From: Myxococcales bacterium
Lineage (GTDB): Bacteria > Myxococcota_A > Bradymonadia > UBA7976 > UBA1532
Direction: 5' to 3'
DNA length: 64,000 nt
NCBI GenBank assembly: GCA_020633555.1
Contig: JACKDL010000026.1
Coordinates: 18,200-82,199 of the forward strand
In this document: positions 24,465 through 33,777 of the stretch, piece by piece
Layout of the letters: every line of letters starts with the position of its first letter
How positions within the stretch are numbered: position 1 is the stretch's first letter
Notes under the pieces: model-generated
Database searches by the model: none
Seen by the model: only the letters and a program-made list of their open reading frames with translations
Told to the model about the DNA's origin: nothing
Translations under genes and position numbers: made by a program

Positions 24465-27281
24465 ATGTCTGATGTGAAGGAAGGCGCCCGCCGGGCGCGA
24501 GGGCGGCGTGCGTCGGCGCACGCCGGGCTGTTGCTGGCCGCCCTGATGGGGTTGGCTGGGTGCGATGACGGCGCAGAGCCCGCGGGCGACATGGCGCTTG
24601 ATCTGGCGCCGCGGACCGACGGCGGCGGCCTGGACCAGGGCGTGGACATGACCGCCCCGGGCGACCTGGGCCCCGAGTCCGATCGGGGGCCCGTGGCGGA
24701 TCAGGGCCCCGCAGCCGACCAGGGCCAGACGGGCGACCAGGGCCCCGCAGCCGACCAGGGCGCCGACGACATGGCGCTGCCAACGCCGGCGCTGCGGGCG
24801 CCCCAGGTGGTCGCGGTGGGCGACGACCCGGTGGAGCTGTTCGTGCAGTTCGCTGCGGTGCAGGTGACCACCACGCAGGGCCCACAGCGGATCTGGACCC
24901 GCAGCTACGGCCTGCAAGAGGGCGTGGGCCAGATCCCCGGACCCACCTTCGAGTTCCGGCCCGGCGACCTGCTCCAGGTGACGCTGAACAACCTGCTCAG
25001 CGCCCAACGGCTGCAGGCGCTCATCGACTTCGAGATGCTCGAGGCCGAGAACGCGGGCAACGGCTCGGACGAGCTGATCCACGTGGCCGGCGAGATCAAC
25101 GTCCCCCACAACGCCGACAACACGAACCTGCACACCCATGGGTTGCACGTGGACCCGTCCCATGACGACGTGACGCTGATCATCACGCCCGAGGGCGACT
25201 CGGCGGCGAACTACGCGCCGGCGCTCCAGCCGGTGATCCGGGAACAGATCTGGCCCTATCAGTACCGGATCCCGGCCACCCACCTGCCGGGCACCCACTG
25301 GTACCACGCCCACAAGCACGGCTCGACGTCGACCCACGTGGAGAACGGCATGGCCGGGGCGCTGGTCATCCGGCCGCAGGATGACGCCGACGCGCTGGTG
25401 CCCGGGCTGGATCGGGCCCACGACCGGGTGATGCACCTGCAACTCATCGACAACTTCGGGGTGCAGCAGGGCAGCACGATGGGCGGCGGCGGCGGCGGGG
25501 GCCCCACCGGCCTGGGCACCGGGTATGTGGCGGTCAACGGCGATCACCAGCCCACGCTGGCGCTGCAGCCCGGCCAGGTGGAGCGCTGGCGCCTGATCAA
25601 CGCGGCGGCGAACCACCGCAGCCTGTCGTACGTGTGGCTGGGCCGCGCCACGGGCCAGACGCAGGGGATGCGCCGGGTGGTCGAGCAGGTGCCCATGCAC
25701 CTGGTGGCCATCGACGGGATCACGCTCAAGGCGCCCATCGAGGTGACCGCCGACCGGCCCATCTTCCTGGGCCCCGGCAACCGGGCCGACGTGGTCGTGG
25801 CCCTGCCCGAAGGCGACTACACCCTGTTCAAGAACTACCCCAACGACGTGGCCGTGGTGGACGCCGCGGGGCAGCCCGCCGCCGTCCGGCCGTCCGTGGG
25901 CCCCAACGCCAACCCGTACCTGTTCGCGCTGACCGATGGCCTGCCTGGCTTCGCGGGCCTGCAGGTGGCGTGGGCCACCGCGGACGCCATGGGCAACCCC
26001 GGCGCGCCCGACGACTGCCTGGTGCGCAACCGGATGGGTCAGGTGACCGGCAACGTGCCCGCCCCTTGCACGCCGGTGGTGCCCCTGCTGCGGGTGGCGC
26101 CCATCACAACCGCCGAGGGCCACACGCTGGCCGAGATCACCCACGATCTGCGCTTCCCCGACGGGCGCTGGCAGCCCATCCCGCGGCAGGAGATCGGCGG
26201 TGGGGGCGGCGGCCAGGCCGACGCGCAGGTGCTGCTCACCGCCACCGTCGCGGGCGCGCCCGCCGACGGGCCCGCCTTCGACCGCGCCGCCCTGGCGGCG
26301 CAGATGGGCCGGCTGAGCCCCACCGGCGCCGCGCGGGCCCAGGTGCCCGCCTACGTCAGCCCCGTCCCCGACGACGCCATCCTGCAGTCCCGCTCCGTCA
26401 CCTTCGACATCTCGGGCATCTCGGCCCAGGTGCAGGTGCACGGCGACGGCCAGGCCGATCCGGTGACGGTGCGCCAGTTCACCCTGAACGGGCGCCAGTT
26501 CGCCCTGGAGGACAGCATCGGCGATCCCCGCGGCCAGGCGCGCATCGCCGAGGCGCCCTCCGAGCCCGACGGCGTGCTGCTGGACTACCTGGACCGTGCC
26601 AGCCGCTGGCTGAACCGTTTCTGGACCAACCCCGGCTACTACGCCGCCGTGGTGCAGACCGACGCCGTGCAGGACCCCACCGTGGCCGACGCCCCGGTCT
26701 ACCGCTACGGCCCCACCGAGGACGAGCCCGGCATCGAGGCCATCTCGGGCCTGGCACAAGAGGCGCTGGTGAACCCCGCCAGCCGCTTCGCGCCGGCCGC
26801 CAACACCCCCGGCCTGCCCGTGGCCACCAGCGCCGAGGAGTGGGTGCTGATCAACAACTCGGCGGTGGCCCACCCGTTCCACATCCACATCAACCCGTTC
26901 TTCGTCACCGAGATCGGCCAGCTCAGCTACGAGGCCTTCGCCGACGGCCCCGGCTGGGCCCTGCGCACGGTGAACCCCGACCCCCAGGGCACCCCGGCCG
27001 ACCCCTCGGGCATGAACCGCCCGGAGGGCATCGTGAAGCTGGCCGGCACTTCGGACCTGTGGTGGGTGATCGACAACTGGTGGGACACCATCGTGGTGCC
27101 GCCCCACGGCTATGTGAAGCTGCGCTACTGGATGAACGTGCCGGAGCAGGCAGCGGACGCTTCCTTCGTCACCGACGACGTGAACCGCAGCGGGAGCTGG
27201 GTCTATCACTGCCACATTCTGCGGCACGAGGACCGCGGCATGATGATGCGCGTGGAGACGCAGCCCAAAGAGGACCCCTGA
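24465..27281 (+). CDS. Multicopper oxidase lipoprotein
   Basis: A 938-aa protein, long for the family (usually 450-700). A signal peptide ends in lipobox MGLAGC, followed by CDDG and an Asp-rich linker with repeated ADQGP units. Three cupredoxin domains carry the four copper-binding motifs: HTHGLHV, HWYHAHKHGS, HPFHIHINPF and YHCHILRHEDRGMM. The Cys and flanking His residues of the type 1 site and the type 2/3 cluster are therefore intact. A Gly-rich loop (GGGGGGGPTGLG) and further insertions account for the extra length. It should oxidise metals, phenols or similar donors outside the cytoplasm with reduction of O2. The start has a gagggggag ribosome site. Confidence 0.92.
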   Translation: MSDVKEGARRARGRRASAHAGLLLAALMGLAGCDDGAEPAGDMALDLAPRTDGGGLDQGVDMTAPGDLGPESDRGPVADQGPAADQGQTGDQGPAADQGADDMALPTPALRAPQVVAVGDDPVELFVQFAAVQVTTTQGPQRIWTRSYGLQEGVGQIPGPTFEFRPGDLLQVTLNNLLSAQRLQALIDFEMLEAENAGNGSDELIHVAGEINVPHNADNTNLHTHGLHVDPSHDDVTLIITPEGDSAANYAPALQPVIREQIWPYQYRIPATHLPGTHWYHAHKHGSTSTHVENGMAGALVIRPQDDADALVPGLDRAHDRVMHLQLIDNFGVQQGSTMGGGGGGGPTGLGTGYVAVNGDHQPTLALQPGQVERWRLINAAANHRSLSYVWLGRATGQTQGMRRVVEQVPMHLVAIDGITLKAPIEVTADRPIFLGPGNRADVVVALPEGDYTLFKNYPNDVAVVDAAGQPAAVRPSVGPNANPYLFALTDGLPGFAGLQVAWATADAMGNPGAPDDCLVRNRMGQVTGNVPAPCTPVVPLLRVAPITTAEGHTLAEITHDLRFPDGRWQPIPRQEIGGGGGGQADAQVLLTATVAGAPADGPAFDRAALAAQMGRLSPTGAARAQVPAYVSPVPDDAILQSRSVTFDISGISAQVQVHGDGQADPVTVRQFTLNGRQFALEDSIGDPRGQARIAEAPSEPDGVLLDYLDRASRWLNRFWTNPGYYAAVVQTDAVQDPTVADAPVYRYGPTEDEPGIEAISGLAQEALVNPASRFAPAANTPGLPVATSAEEWVLINNSAVAHPFHIHINPFFVTEIGQLSYEAFADGPGWALRTVNPDPQGTPADPSGMNRPEGIVKLAGTSDLWWVIDNWWDTIVVPPHGYVKLRYWMNVPEQAADASFVTDDVNRSGSWVYHCHILRHEDRGMMMRVETQPKEDP

Positions 27282-27351
27282 TGTGACAGAGGCTGCTCGT
27301 GTCCGGGCGGCCTGGCAGACGCGGCAGAGTCGTCCGCCTCCTCGGCCAACC

Positions 27352-27374
27352 GGATGAGCCTCTAGGGCTCATCC
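27352..27374. terminator. Inverted repeat between convergent genes, possible terminator
   Basis: GGATGAGCC, five-base loop, GGCTCATCC: a perfect 9-bp stem that includes the dinB stop codon and lies 70 bases after the multicopper oxidase gene. There is no T-run on either strand, so a role in transcription termination or mRNA stability is only possible. Confidence 0.3.
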
Positions 27375-28441
27375 TCCAGCGGCAGCTCGAGCTGCACCGG
27401 ATCCTCCGGGTCCAACAGATCGTAGAGCGTCAGCCCCACCAGGCGCAGCGGTTCGGACAGATCGAACTCGGCCAGCAACGCCTCGGCGTGGCGCATCAGA
27501 TCGTCTGCGGCATACACCGGGTGGGGCAGGTGGGCCTGGCGGGTCATGATCTGAAAGCGCCGGGTCTTCAGCTTCACGCGCACGCCGTAGCCGCGGATGC
27601 CCTTGGCGTCGGCGCGGCGCTCCACCTCGTCGGCGATGGGCTGCAGCTTCTCGAGCACGGCCTGGGCGCCCACGATGTCGTCGCGCAGGGTGCGCTCGGC
27701 GCCCAGGCTCTTGCGCTCGCGGGTGTTGTCGACGGGGCGGGGGTCGTCGGCGTGGGCCAGGCGCCAGAAGTGGTGGCCGGCGCTGCCCAGGGCGGCGGTG
27801 AGCACGCCCAGGTCGCAGGCGGCGACGTCGGCGATGGTCTGCAGCCCCAGGGCGTGCAGGCGCTCGACGGTCTTGGGGCCGGCGCCCCACAGGCGCTTGA
27901 CGGGCTGGGGGGCCAGGAAGGCCACGGCCTCGTCGGGCGGCACCACGGTCAGGCCGTCGGGCTTGTGGTAGTCGCTCGCCACCTTGGCCACGAACTTGGT
28001 GGCGCTGATGCCCACGCTGATGGTCAGCCCGCCGGTGGCATCGAGCACGTCGCGCTTCAGGGCGCGGCCCATGGCCCAGGGGCTCTCGAAGCGGTCCTTG
28101 GCGGGGCTCATGTCCAGGAAGGCTTCGTCGATGCTGATGGGCTGGATGAGCTCGGCGTAGGTGGCGAAGACCTCCATGACGGCGTTGGAGATCTCTTTGT
28201 ACCGCTCGAAGCGGTGCGGCCGGATGATGGCGCCGGGCACCTTGCGGCGGGCGAGCTCCATGCTCATGGCGCTGCCTACGCCGTACTTGCGCGCCTCGTA
28301 GCTGGCGGTGGCCACCACGCTGCGCGGCCCGCTGCCGCCGATGAGGATGGGCTTGCCGCGCAGCTCGGGGAAGTCGAGCTGCTCGACCGCCGCGAAGAAG
28401 GCGTCCATGTCGGCGTGCAGGATGACGCGGTCCCAGGCCAT
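27362..28441 (-). CDS. dinB: DNA polymerase IV (Y-family)
   Basis: A 359-aa translesion DNA polymerase. The Y-family palm residues are present: ILHADMDAFFAAVEQ (metal-binding Asp), YEARKYGVGSAMSM, and SIDEAFLDM (catalytic Asp-Glu). The thumb (helix-hairpin-helix, RLWGAGPKTVERLHALGL) and the little-finger domain follow. The C-terminus (LPLEDEP) may be a weak clamp-binding segment. It is 18 bases downstream of the 253-aa gene that ends the giant-lipoprotein run and could be read through from that operon. No LexA-type box was recognised upstream. Confidence 0.95.
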   Translation of the reverse strand: MAWDRVILHADMDAFFAAVEQLDFPELRGKPILIGGSGPRSVVATASYEARKYGVGSAMSMELARRKVPGAIIRPHRFERYKEISNAVMEVFATYAELIQPISIDEAFLDMSPAKDRFESPWAMGRALKRDVLDATGGLTISVGISATKFVAKVASDYHKPDGLTVVPPDEAVAFLAPQPVKRLWGAGPKTVERLHALGLQTIADVAACDLGVLTAALGSAGHHFWRLAHADDPRPVDNTRERKSLGAERTLRDDIVGAQAVLEKLQPIADEVERRADAKGIRGYGVRVKLKTRRFQIMTRQAHLPHPVYAADDLMRHAEALLAEFDLSEPLRLVGLTLYDLLDPEDPVQLELPLEDEP

Positions 28442-28459
28442 GGCGCGGATGATAGGCGC

Positions 28460-29221
28460 TCAGCGGCGCAGGCGCCGCTGAACATGGTGGAGCAAGGTGC
28501 GCAGCGGGCGGTGCACGCCCACCACAAAGAGCGCGCGGTCGGTGAGCCAGACGCCGGTGCCGCGGCGCTCGAAGATGCCCAGCGAGAAGTAGGCGTTGTC
28601 CACCGTGGGGTTGCGGGTGGCGTACAGGGGCCGGAAGGTCTCGCTCACGTCCACCGCGGGCGGCAGGTGGGGATCACCGTGATCCACCAGGTGGGGCGAG
28701 ACGGGGGTCCCCGTGATCCGCGACACGAAGTCGACGAGCCTGGGGGCGCAGGCGGGCAGGTCGGCGGTGAGCCGGGGGTGGACCTCGGCCAGCGCGCTGC
28801 GGAACTGGGCGTACACCCGGGGGTTGGGGCTGTGGGCGATGGCCACCCAGGTGCGCAGGAGGAAGGCGGGGCCCAAGGTCTGGCGCACGTGGTGGAAGGA
28901 CATCCGGGCGGTCAGGCCGCGCACGGCGCAGGCGGGGTCCTTGTAGGTCAGCCGCCCCTCGAACACGGGCAGCGGGCGGGCATCGAACGGGGTGAGCGCG
29001 CGGTGGGTCACGTAGCTCTGCATGCCCACCAGCCGTTCGCCTTGGAAGGCCAGGTAGTACCGGGCCGGTGTGCGCTGCAGGTGGGCGCGCTGGATGTGAT
29101 CGGACGGGAGGTATGGATCACATCGGGTGGCCAGCGCCTGCATCTGCGCCGCCTCGATGGGCGTGACGTCGGCGGTATCGCGGGCGACGATCCGCAGGCC
29201 GGCGGGGATCCCGCGACTCAC
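28460..29221 (-). CDS. Protein of unknown function, possibly GNAT-like
   Basis: A 253-aa soluble protein. The GTG start at 29221 overlaps the stop of the giant lipoprotein gene (GTGA), so the two are translationally coupled. The first half (RTPARYYLAFQGERLVGMQSYV, then FEGRLTYKDPACAVRGLTARM) has a strand-helix pattern like acyl-CoA N-acyltransferases, but the Q/RxxGxG/A acetyl-CoA loop is not clear. No signal peptide is visible. It is the only non-exported product of the run and may modify or help process the lipoproteins (context inference only). Confidence 0.5.
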   Translation of the reverse strand: MSRGIPAGLRIVARDTADVTPIEAAQMQALATRCDPYLPSDHIQRAHLQRTPARYYLAFQGERLVGMQSYVTHRALTPFDARPLPVFEGRLTYKDPACAVRGLTARMSFHHVRQTLGPAFLLRTWVAIAHSPNPRVYAQFRSALAEVHPRLTADLPACAPRLVDFVSRITGTPVSPHLVDHGDPHLPPAVDVSETFRPLYATRNPTVDNAYFSLGIFERRGTGVWLTDRALFVVGVHRPLRTLLHHVQRRLRR

Positions 29222-32200
29222 CGGGCGCGCGCCACCGACACGTAGTCCAGCCGCAGCAGGATGTCTTCCACTCGCAACAGATCCAGGCCGCCGTCGCCCA
29301 GGCTGGTGGCCGGGATGAACAAGCGGTAGTCGCCGTACAGGCCGCGGCCGGCCAGCTCCTCGCTGGCGCCCTGGGCGAAGGCCTCGTCCTCCAGCTCGGC
29401 GCGGGTGACACCGATGCGCGCCTGCACCCGGGCGCTGGTGAAGCCGGTGTCTTCGCCCACGCCGCCCGGGGGCTGCTCCACCGGGTCGTAGGCGACGGGA
29501 TCGAGGAACAGGTTGCGGCTGGGGCGGGTGGCGGCGGTCTGCAGGGTGCCGCGCTGGGTGCAGTGCTGGCTGTGGAAGGTGTTGCGGTGGCGCACCACCA
29601 CCCGGGTGAAGGTGCTGGCGTCGCCCTCGACGGCGGGGCCCACGACGCTGGCGTTCAACGACCACAGGCGCTCCGCGCAGTCGGTGCCGGTGAGCAGGCT
29701 GATGCCCAGGCCCTCGGCGGCGGAGCCGGCCTGCGGCATGACGCTGAAGGGCACCTCTTGGCCGAGCCAGGTGCCGTCCACCGGGTCGTACACGGCGAAG
29801 GCGGGATCGGCCAACCAGCGGCCGAAGCGCGCGGCGGGATCCAGGCGCCGCCAGCCCGGGGGCAGGGCGCTGCGGTCCGCCAGGCGCAGCAGGTGCTCGC
29901 GCAGGCTCACCACCTCCACCAGCGTGGTGGGCGCGGCGCCGTTGACGGTGCCCGTGGCCACCCGGCCGCGCAGGCTGTCGAGCACGGCTTCGAGCTGGTT
30001 GGGGTGCTCGGCGCGCAACACATCGTCGCGGCTGTCGAGGCTGAGCTGGAACTCGTACTCCACGGCCAGCAGGGCCAAGTAGGTCGCCCGCCGGGCTTGG
30101 CGCAGCACGCGGAACCAGGCGTCGAAGGCCTCGTCGATCCAGTAGTCGGTGTCCAGCGGGTGCAGCACCCGGGCGCGCTCGGCCTCCAGCGACAGGTGGC
30201 CCTCCAGCAGCAGGCCGCTGAGGGTGACCTTCAGGTTGTTGAACTCCACGATCTGCCGGGTGGCCTGCAGGGTGGCCTGCTGGATGCGCAGCGCGGCCGC
30301 CCGGGCGCCGATCAGGTGGGTCTGGGCGTCGTTGAAGCACAGCTTGATGGCCGTGGCGTTCTCGATGATCTCGCGGGCGGCCTCGTACTCGCGGTCGGCG
30401 ATCTCCATGGCCAGCTCCAGGCTGGCGATGGCCGCCTTGGGGGCCACGGTGGCGGTGGCGGCCAGCGCGCCGAGGTTGATGCTGCTGCCATCGGTGATGC
30501 TCAGGGCGTCGCCCGCGGCCTCCAGGCCGAACAGGGTGAGCTGCGCGGCCAGCTTGGCGCCGCCCAGGGCGCCCATGACGATGTTGTGTTGCCGGGTCAG
30601 CTCTTCGGCGCGCTCGAAGCCGTCTTGCTGGATCAGACAGCCCTGCACGGCGATGTCGAAGGCCTGGCTGAACTCGTCCAGCTCGGCGCGGGCCACCTCG
30701 ATCTCGGTGTTGGCGGCCTCGACGGCCAGCGCCACCTCGCCCATGACGCCGCGGTAGCACTCGGGGCGGCGGGCGGGATCGACCGCCAGGTCGTGTCGAC
30801 AGGCGCCGCGGAAGCAGGCCGCGCCGGCCGTACACTGATCGGCGCGCTCGCAGGTGGCCGGGTCACGCTCGGGGCGGCGGGCCAGGGCCACCTCGCGGCG
30901 GTGGCCGCACAGGCGCCAGATGTCGGGCAGGGTCTCGGGCGGCAGATCGGGCGGCAGCTCCAGGTTCAGGGCCGCCAGATCGGGGCGGTTGACGGTGTAT
31001 TGGGCGCCGTCGTGGGTGAAGGTCACCAAGACCTCGTCCGGGCCCTCGCCGGGCGCCACGGCGGTCACCTGGAGGCGGGTGAAGGCGCTGTGGGCGCGGT
31101 CGGCCCCCAGGGCCGGGCCCACGCGCGTCACCACGTCATCGGCGGTGGCGCTGCCGGTGGCCACACCGCCGCCCAGGGCGTCCCGCAGGCCGGCTACCAG
31201 GCAGATGTCATAGGCCACCCCGGCCGAGTCCACGGCGGCCGCCGCGTTCTCGGCGGTGGGCACGCAGCTCGGCTCGAGCTCGGTGTCCAGGAAGCAGGTG
31301 TCGGGATCGATGGTGTCCCACTGCTCCAGGATGTCGAAGGCCACCCAGTCGGGGTTCAGACACAGGCCGATGATCTGTTCGCCGTACAGGCGGTTGATCT
31401 CCATCAGCCGTCGCTCGCGGGCCAGGCGGAGCTGCTCCACGTCCAGGTCGCGGTCGCGGGCGCCCACGAAGGCGTCGCGGGCCTCGGCCAGCCGAGCGCG
31501 GGCGCGCTCGATGAGGCTCGGCACGATGGGCCGCGCGTCACCGGGGCGGCCGATGAGGGAGTCCGACAGGGCCGAGAAGCGGGCGCCGTCGGCGGCCTGG
31601 TCGCCCACCCGGTAGATGGGCAGGTCGATGTCTTCGATGCCCAGGGCGTTGCGGCCGGCCCGCAGGTCGGCGATGGCCGCCTGGGCCTGCGCGGTGGCGG
31701 CCCCCACCGCCTGCTGGGCCAGATCCCATTGGTCGGCCCACGGCACGTCGCCCGCGCGGGCCCGCAGGCCCCACGCCAAGGCCAACACCAGCGCGCCGCG
31801 GCGGCCGAGCTGGCCGTACAGATCCTCCACGGCGTCGAAGCGGTTCAGGCCGGCCTGGGCTTCGCGCACCAGCCGGACGAAGGCGCCAAGCTGGGTCGTC
31901 CACAGATCCAGCAGGGCCACCGGCAGGCCGACGGCCTGGGGCTGGGTCAGCGTGGGCGCGTCGGGATCCAGGCCCGCGACCCCGCCGGGGAACAGCGCCG
32001 CCCGGTAGTCGGGCGCGGCCAGGGCGGCGGCGTCGAGCTGGGTGAGCCCATGGGCCACGCGGGGGTGCAGCAGCAGATCCCAGCCCGTCAGGCTGGCCAG
32101 CAGCGCCTGGCGCAGCGACAGATCGGTGCCGCCGGGGCGGCCGTCGTTCAGCAACAGATCGATCTGCGCGGCCCGGTCCACGTCGCGGGCCAGCACGCCA

Positions 32201-33777
32201 TGCACCGTGAGCCACTGCTGCAACAGACGCTGGGCCAAGGCGGCGGCCTGGGCGTCGATCGCGCCGGCGCGGGCGGGCGCCAGGGCCTCGGCCAGCGCGG
32301 TCAGGGCCCGCTGGCGGTGGACGCAGGTGTCGCTGCTGGGGCTGTTCAGGGCCTGGGCGCAGGCCTCCAGCGTGCCCTGCACGTCCACGCGGGTGGCGTA
32401 CAGCACGGGGAACGCGCCCGAGGCGCGGGCGCGGTCGGGGCCGGCGCAGGCCAGGTCGCCGCCCGCCAGGACGGTGCCCTGGGCGTCGGTGGCCAAGGCG
32501 GCCTGGAAGCCGGCGGCTGCGTCTTCGGTGGCGGGGCACACCGCGCTCGCGGCGCGGGCGGCAGGGGTGTCGCCCGTCAGCAGGGCCGCGTCCTCGACGG
32601 CGAAGGGCGCCCCGGCGCGGGCGGGCACGTCCACCGGCTCGCCCACGGGCGGCGCCTCGGGGATCACCACGTCGTCGGGCACATCGCCGGCCCGCGTCAG
32701 GTCAACCTGCCAGCGCAGGTGGGGCGCGGCCGCCTCGGCGGCCAGACCATCGACCGTGGCGCGGTACTGGAAGCTCACGCCCCCGGGGCGCCAGCTCACC
32801 GCGTCGATGGCCCCGCTGGCGGTGAGGGTCAGCGGGGCTCGATCGGGCTGCACGCCCAGGAACGGGTGGGGGGCGACCTCGCCCAGCCAGGCCGGCTCCC
32901 CTTCGCGCAGCGCGCCGGGCAGGGGGCCGGCGAACACCAGCCCGCCGTCGCTCTCGAAGCGCCCGGGCAGGCGGGTGGCGTCGTCGGGGTCAGCCACCAG
33001 CCACACCCGCACCGGCACGCGCAGGCTGGCCAGGGCCGGGGGCAGGTCGAGCGCGTCGCCCAGGCCGGCGGCCACCAGCCGCGCGGTGCCCACGTAGGCG
33101 CCGTGCTTCGGCCGATCCACCGGCGGCCGGGCCTCGGCCAGGCGCACGCTGAGGATGCGCCGCTGCCCACCGGTGAACAGCGTCACGTCCGCGAGCGCCG
33201 GTACGGGGCCCGGGGGCTGCGTGGTGCGCAGGCGCAGGGCCGCCGGGCCGTCGACCGGCCGCAACCCCAACAGGACACACTCAGCGCCAAAGTCGCCGTC
33301 GGGGCAGGCCACCTCGATGGGGGGCGGCGCGACCACCCGCAGCGCGCCCAGCGCGGCGCCGGTGGCGCTCAAGCGCACGGCGACCGGCTCGTCGGGCGTG
33401 AGCGCCGCGATCCGGGTGCGATCCAGCACCAGCTCACCCGCGGGGGCCGACAGGGCCAGCGCGCCGCAGCGTCCGTAGGCGAGGTCGCAGGTCTGGCCTT
33501 GGGGGCACTGCGCGTCCAGCTCGCAGGTGGTGGTGCAGCGGCCCAGGGCGCAGTGGGCGGCGCAGGGGCAGTCGGCGTCCGACACGCACAGCCGGTCGCG
33601 GTTGAGCAGGTCGGGGTCGGGCACACAGCCGCCCCCGCCGCCTCCGCCGGCCCCACCGCCCCCTCCATCGATCCGGGGCCCGCCGTCAGCGGGCGTCGCG
33701 GTGCCGCCCCCGTCATCACAGGCGAGCAGCAGCAGGGGCCACAGCCACAGAGGCCAACGTCGGAACACATGACTCAT
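29218..33777 (-). CDS. Giant lipoprotein, type C, Tc-toxin-A-like C-terminal half
   Basis: A 1,519-aa protein. Lipobox LLLLAC (Cys20) is followed by CDDGGG and a Gly linker. A Cys-rich head (51-104: CVSDADCPCAAHC, CELDAQCPQGQTC) and beta-rich Ig-like regions come next. Around residue 710, NALGIEDIDLPIY and a helical stretch recall the segment before the channel of TcA insecticidal toxin subunits. A second Cys cluster (CFRGAC) follows. Residues about 1005-1225 are long amphipathic helices, ending in DYWIDEAFDAWFRVLRQARR. The last 250 residues are beta-rich and finish with GLYGDYRLFIP and VEDILLRLDYVS, close to the TcA/TcB-binding end. ATG 33777 overlaps the upstream stop (ATGA). Paralogue: 35905-40518. 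Toxin-like function is unproven. Confidence 0.7.
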   Translation of the reverse strand: MSHVFRRWPLWLWPLLLLACDDGGGTATPADGGPRIDGGGGGAGGGGGGGCVPDPDLLNRDRLCVSDADCPCAAHCALGRCTTTCELDAQCPQGQTCDLAYGRCGALALSAPAGELVLDRTRIAALTPDEPVAVRLSATGAALGALRVVAPPPIEVACPDGDFGAECVLLGLRPVDGPAALRLRTTQPPGPVPALADVTLFTGGQRRILSVRLAEARPPVDRPKHGAYVGTARLVAAGLGDALDLPPALASLRVPVRVWLVADPDDATRLPGRFESDGGLVFAGPLPGALREGEPAWLGEVAPHPFLGVQPDRAPLTLTASGAIDAVSWRPGGVSFQYRATVDGLAAEAAAPHLRWQVDLTRAGDVPDDVVIPEAPPVGEPVDVPARAGAPFAVEDAALLTGDTPAARAASAVCPATEDAAAGFQAALATDAQGTVLAGGDLACAGPDRARASGAFPVLYATRVDVQGTLEACAQALNSPSSDTCVHRQRALTALAEALAPARAGAIDAQAAALAQRLLQQWLTVHGVLARDVDRAAQIDLLLNDGRPGGTDLSLRQALLASLTGWDLLLHPRVAHGLTQLDAAALAAPDYRAALFPGGVAGLDPDAPTLTQPQAVGLPVALLDLWTTQLGAFVRLVREAQAGLNRFDAVEDLYGQLGRRGALVLALAWGLRARAGDVPWADQWDLAQQAVGAATAQAQAAIADLRAGRNALGIEDIDLPIYRVGDQAADGARFSALSDSLIGRPGDARPIVPSLIERARARLAEARDAFVGARDRDLDVEQLRLARERRLMEINRLYGEQIIGLCLNPDWVAFDILEQWDTIDPDTCFLDTELEPSCVPTAENAAAAVDSAGVAYDICLVAGLRDALGGGVATGSATADDVVTRVGPALGADRAHSAFTRLQVTAVAPGEGPDEVLVTFTHDGAQYTVNRPDLAALNLELPPDLPPETLPDIWRLCGHRREVALARRPERDPATCERADQCTAGAACFRGACRHDLAVDPARRPECYRGVMGEVALAVEAANTEIEVARAELDEFSQAFDIAVQGCLIQQDGFERAEELTRQHNIVMGALGGAKLAAQLTLFGLEAAGDALSITDGSSINLGALAATATVAPKAAIASLELAMEIADREYEAAREIIENATAIKLCFNDAQTHLIGARAAALRIQQATLQATRQIVEFNNLKVTLSGLLLEGHLSLEAERARVLHPLDTDYWIDEAFDAWFRVLRQARRATYLALLAVEYEFQLSLDSRDDVLRAEHPNQLEAVLDSLRGRVATGTVNGAAPTTLVEVVSLREHLLRLADRSALPPGWRRLDPAARFGRWLADPAFAVYDPVDGTWLGQEVPFSVMPQAGSAAEGLGISLLTGTDCAERLWSLNASVVGPAVEGDASTFTRVVVRHRNTFHSQHCTQRGTLQTAATRPSRNLFLDPVAYDPVEQPPGGVGEDTGFTSARVQARIGVTRAELEDEAFAQGASEELAGRGLYGDYRLFIPATSLGDGGLDLLRVEDILLRLDYVSVARAR

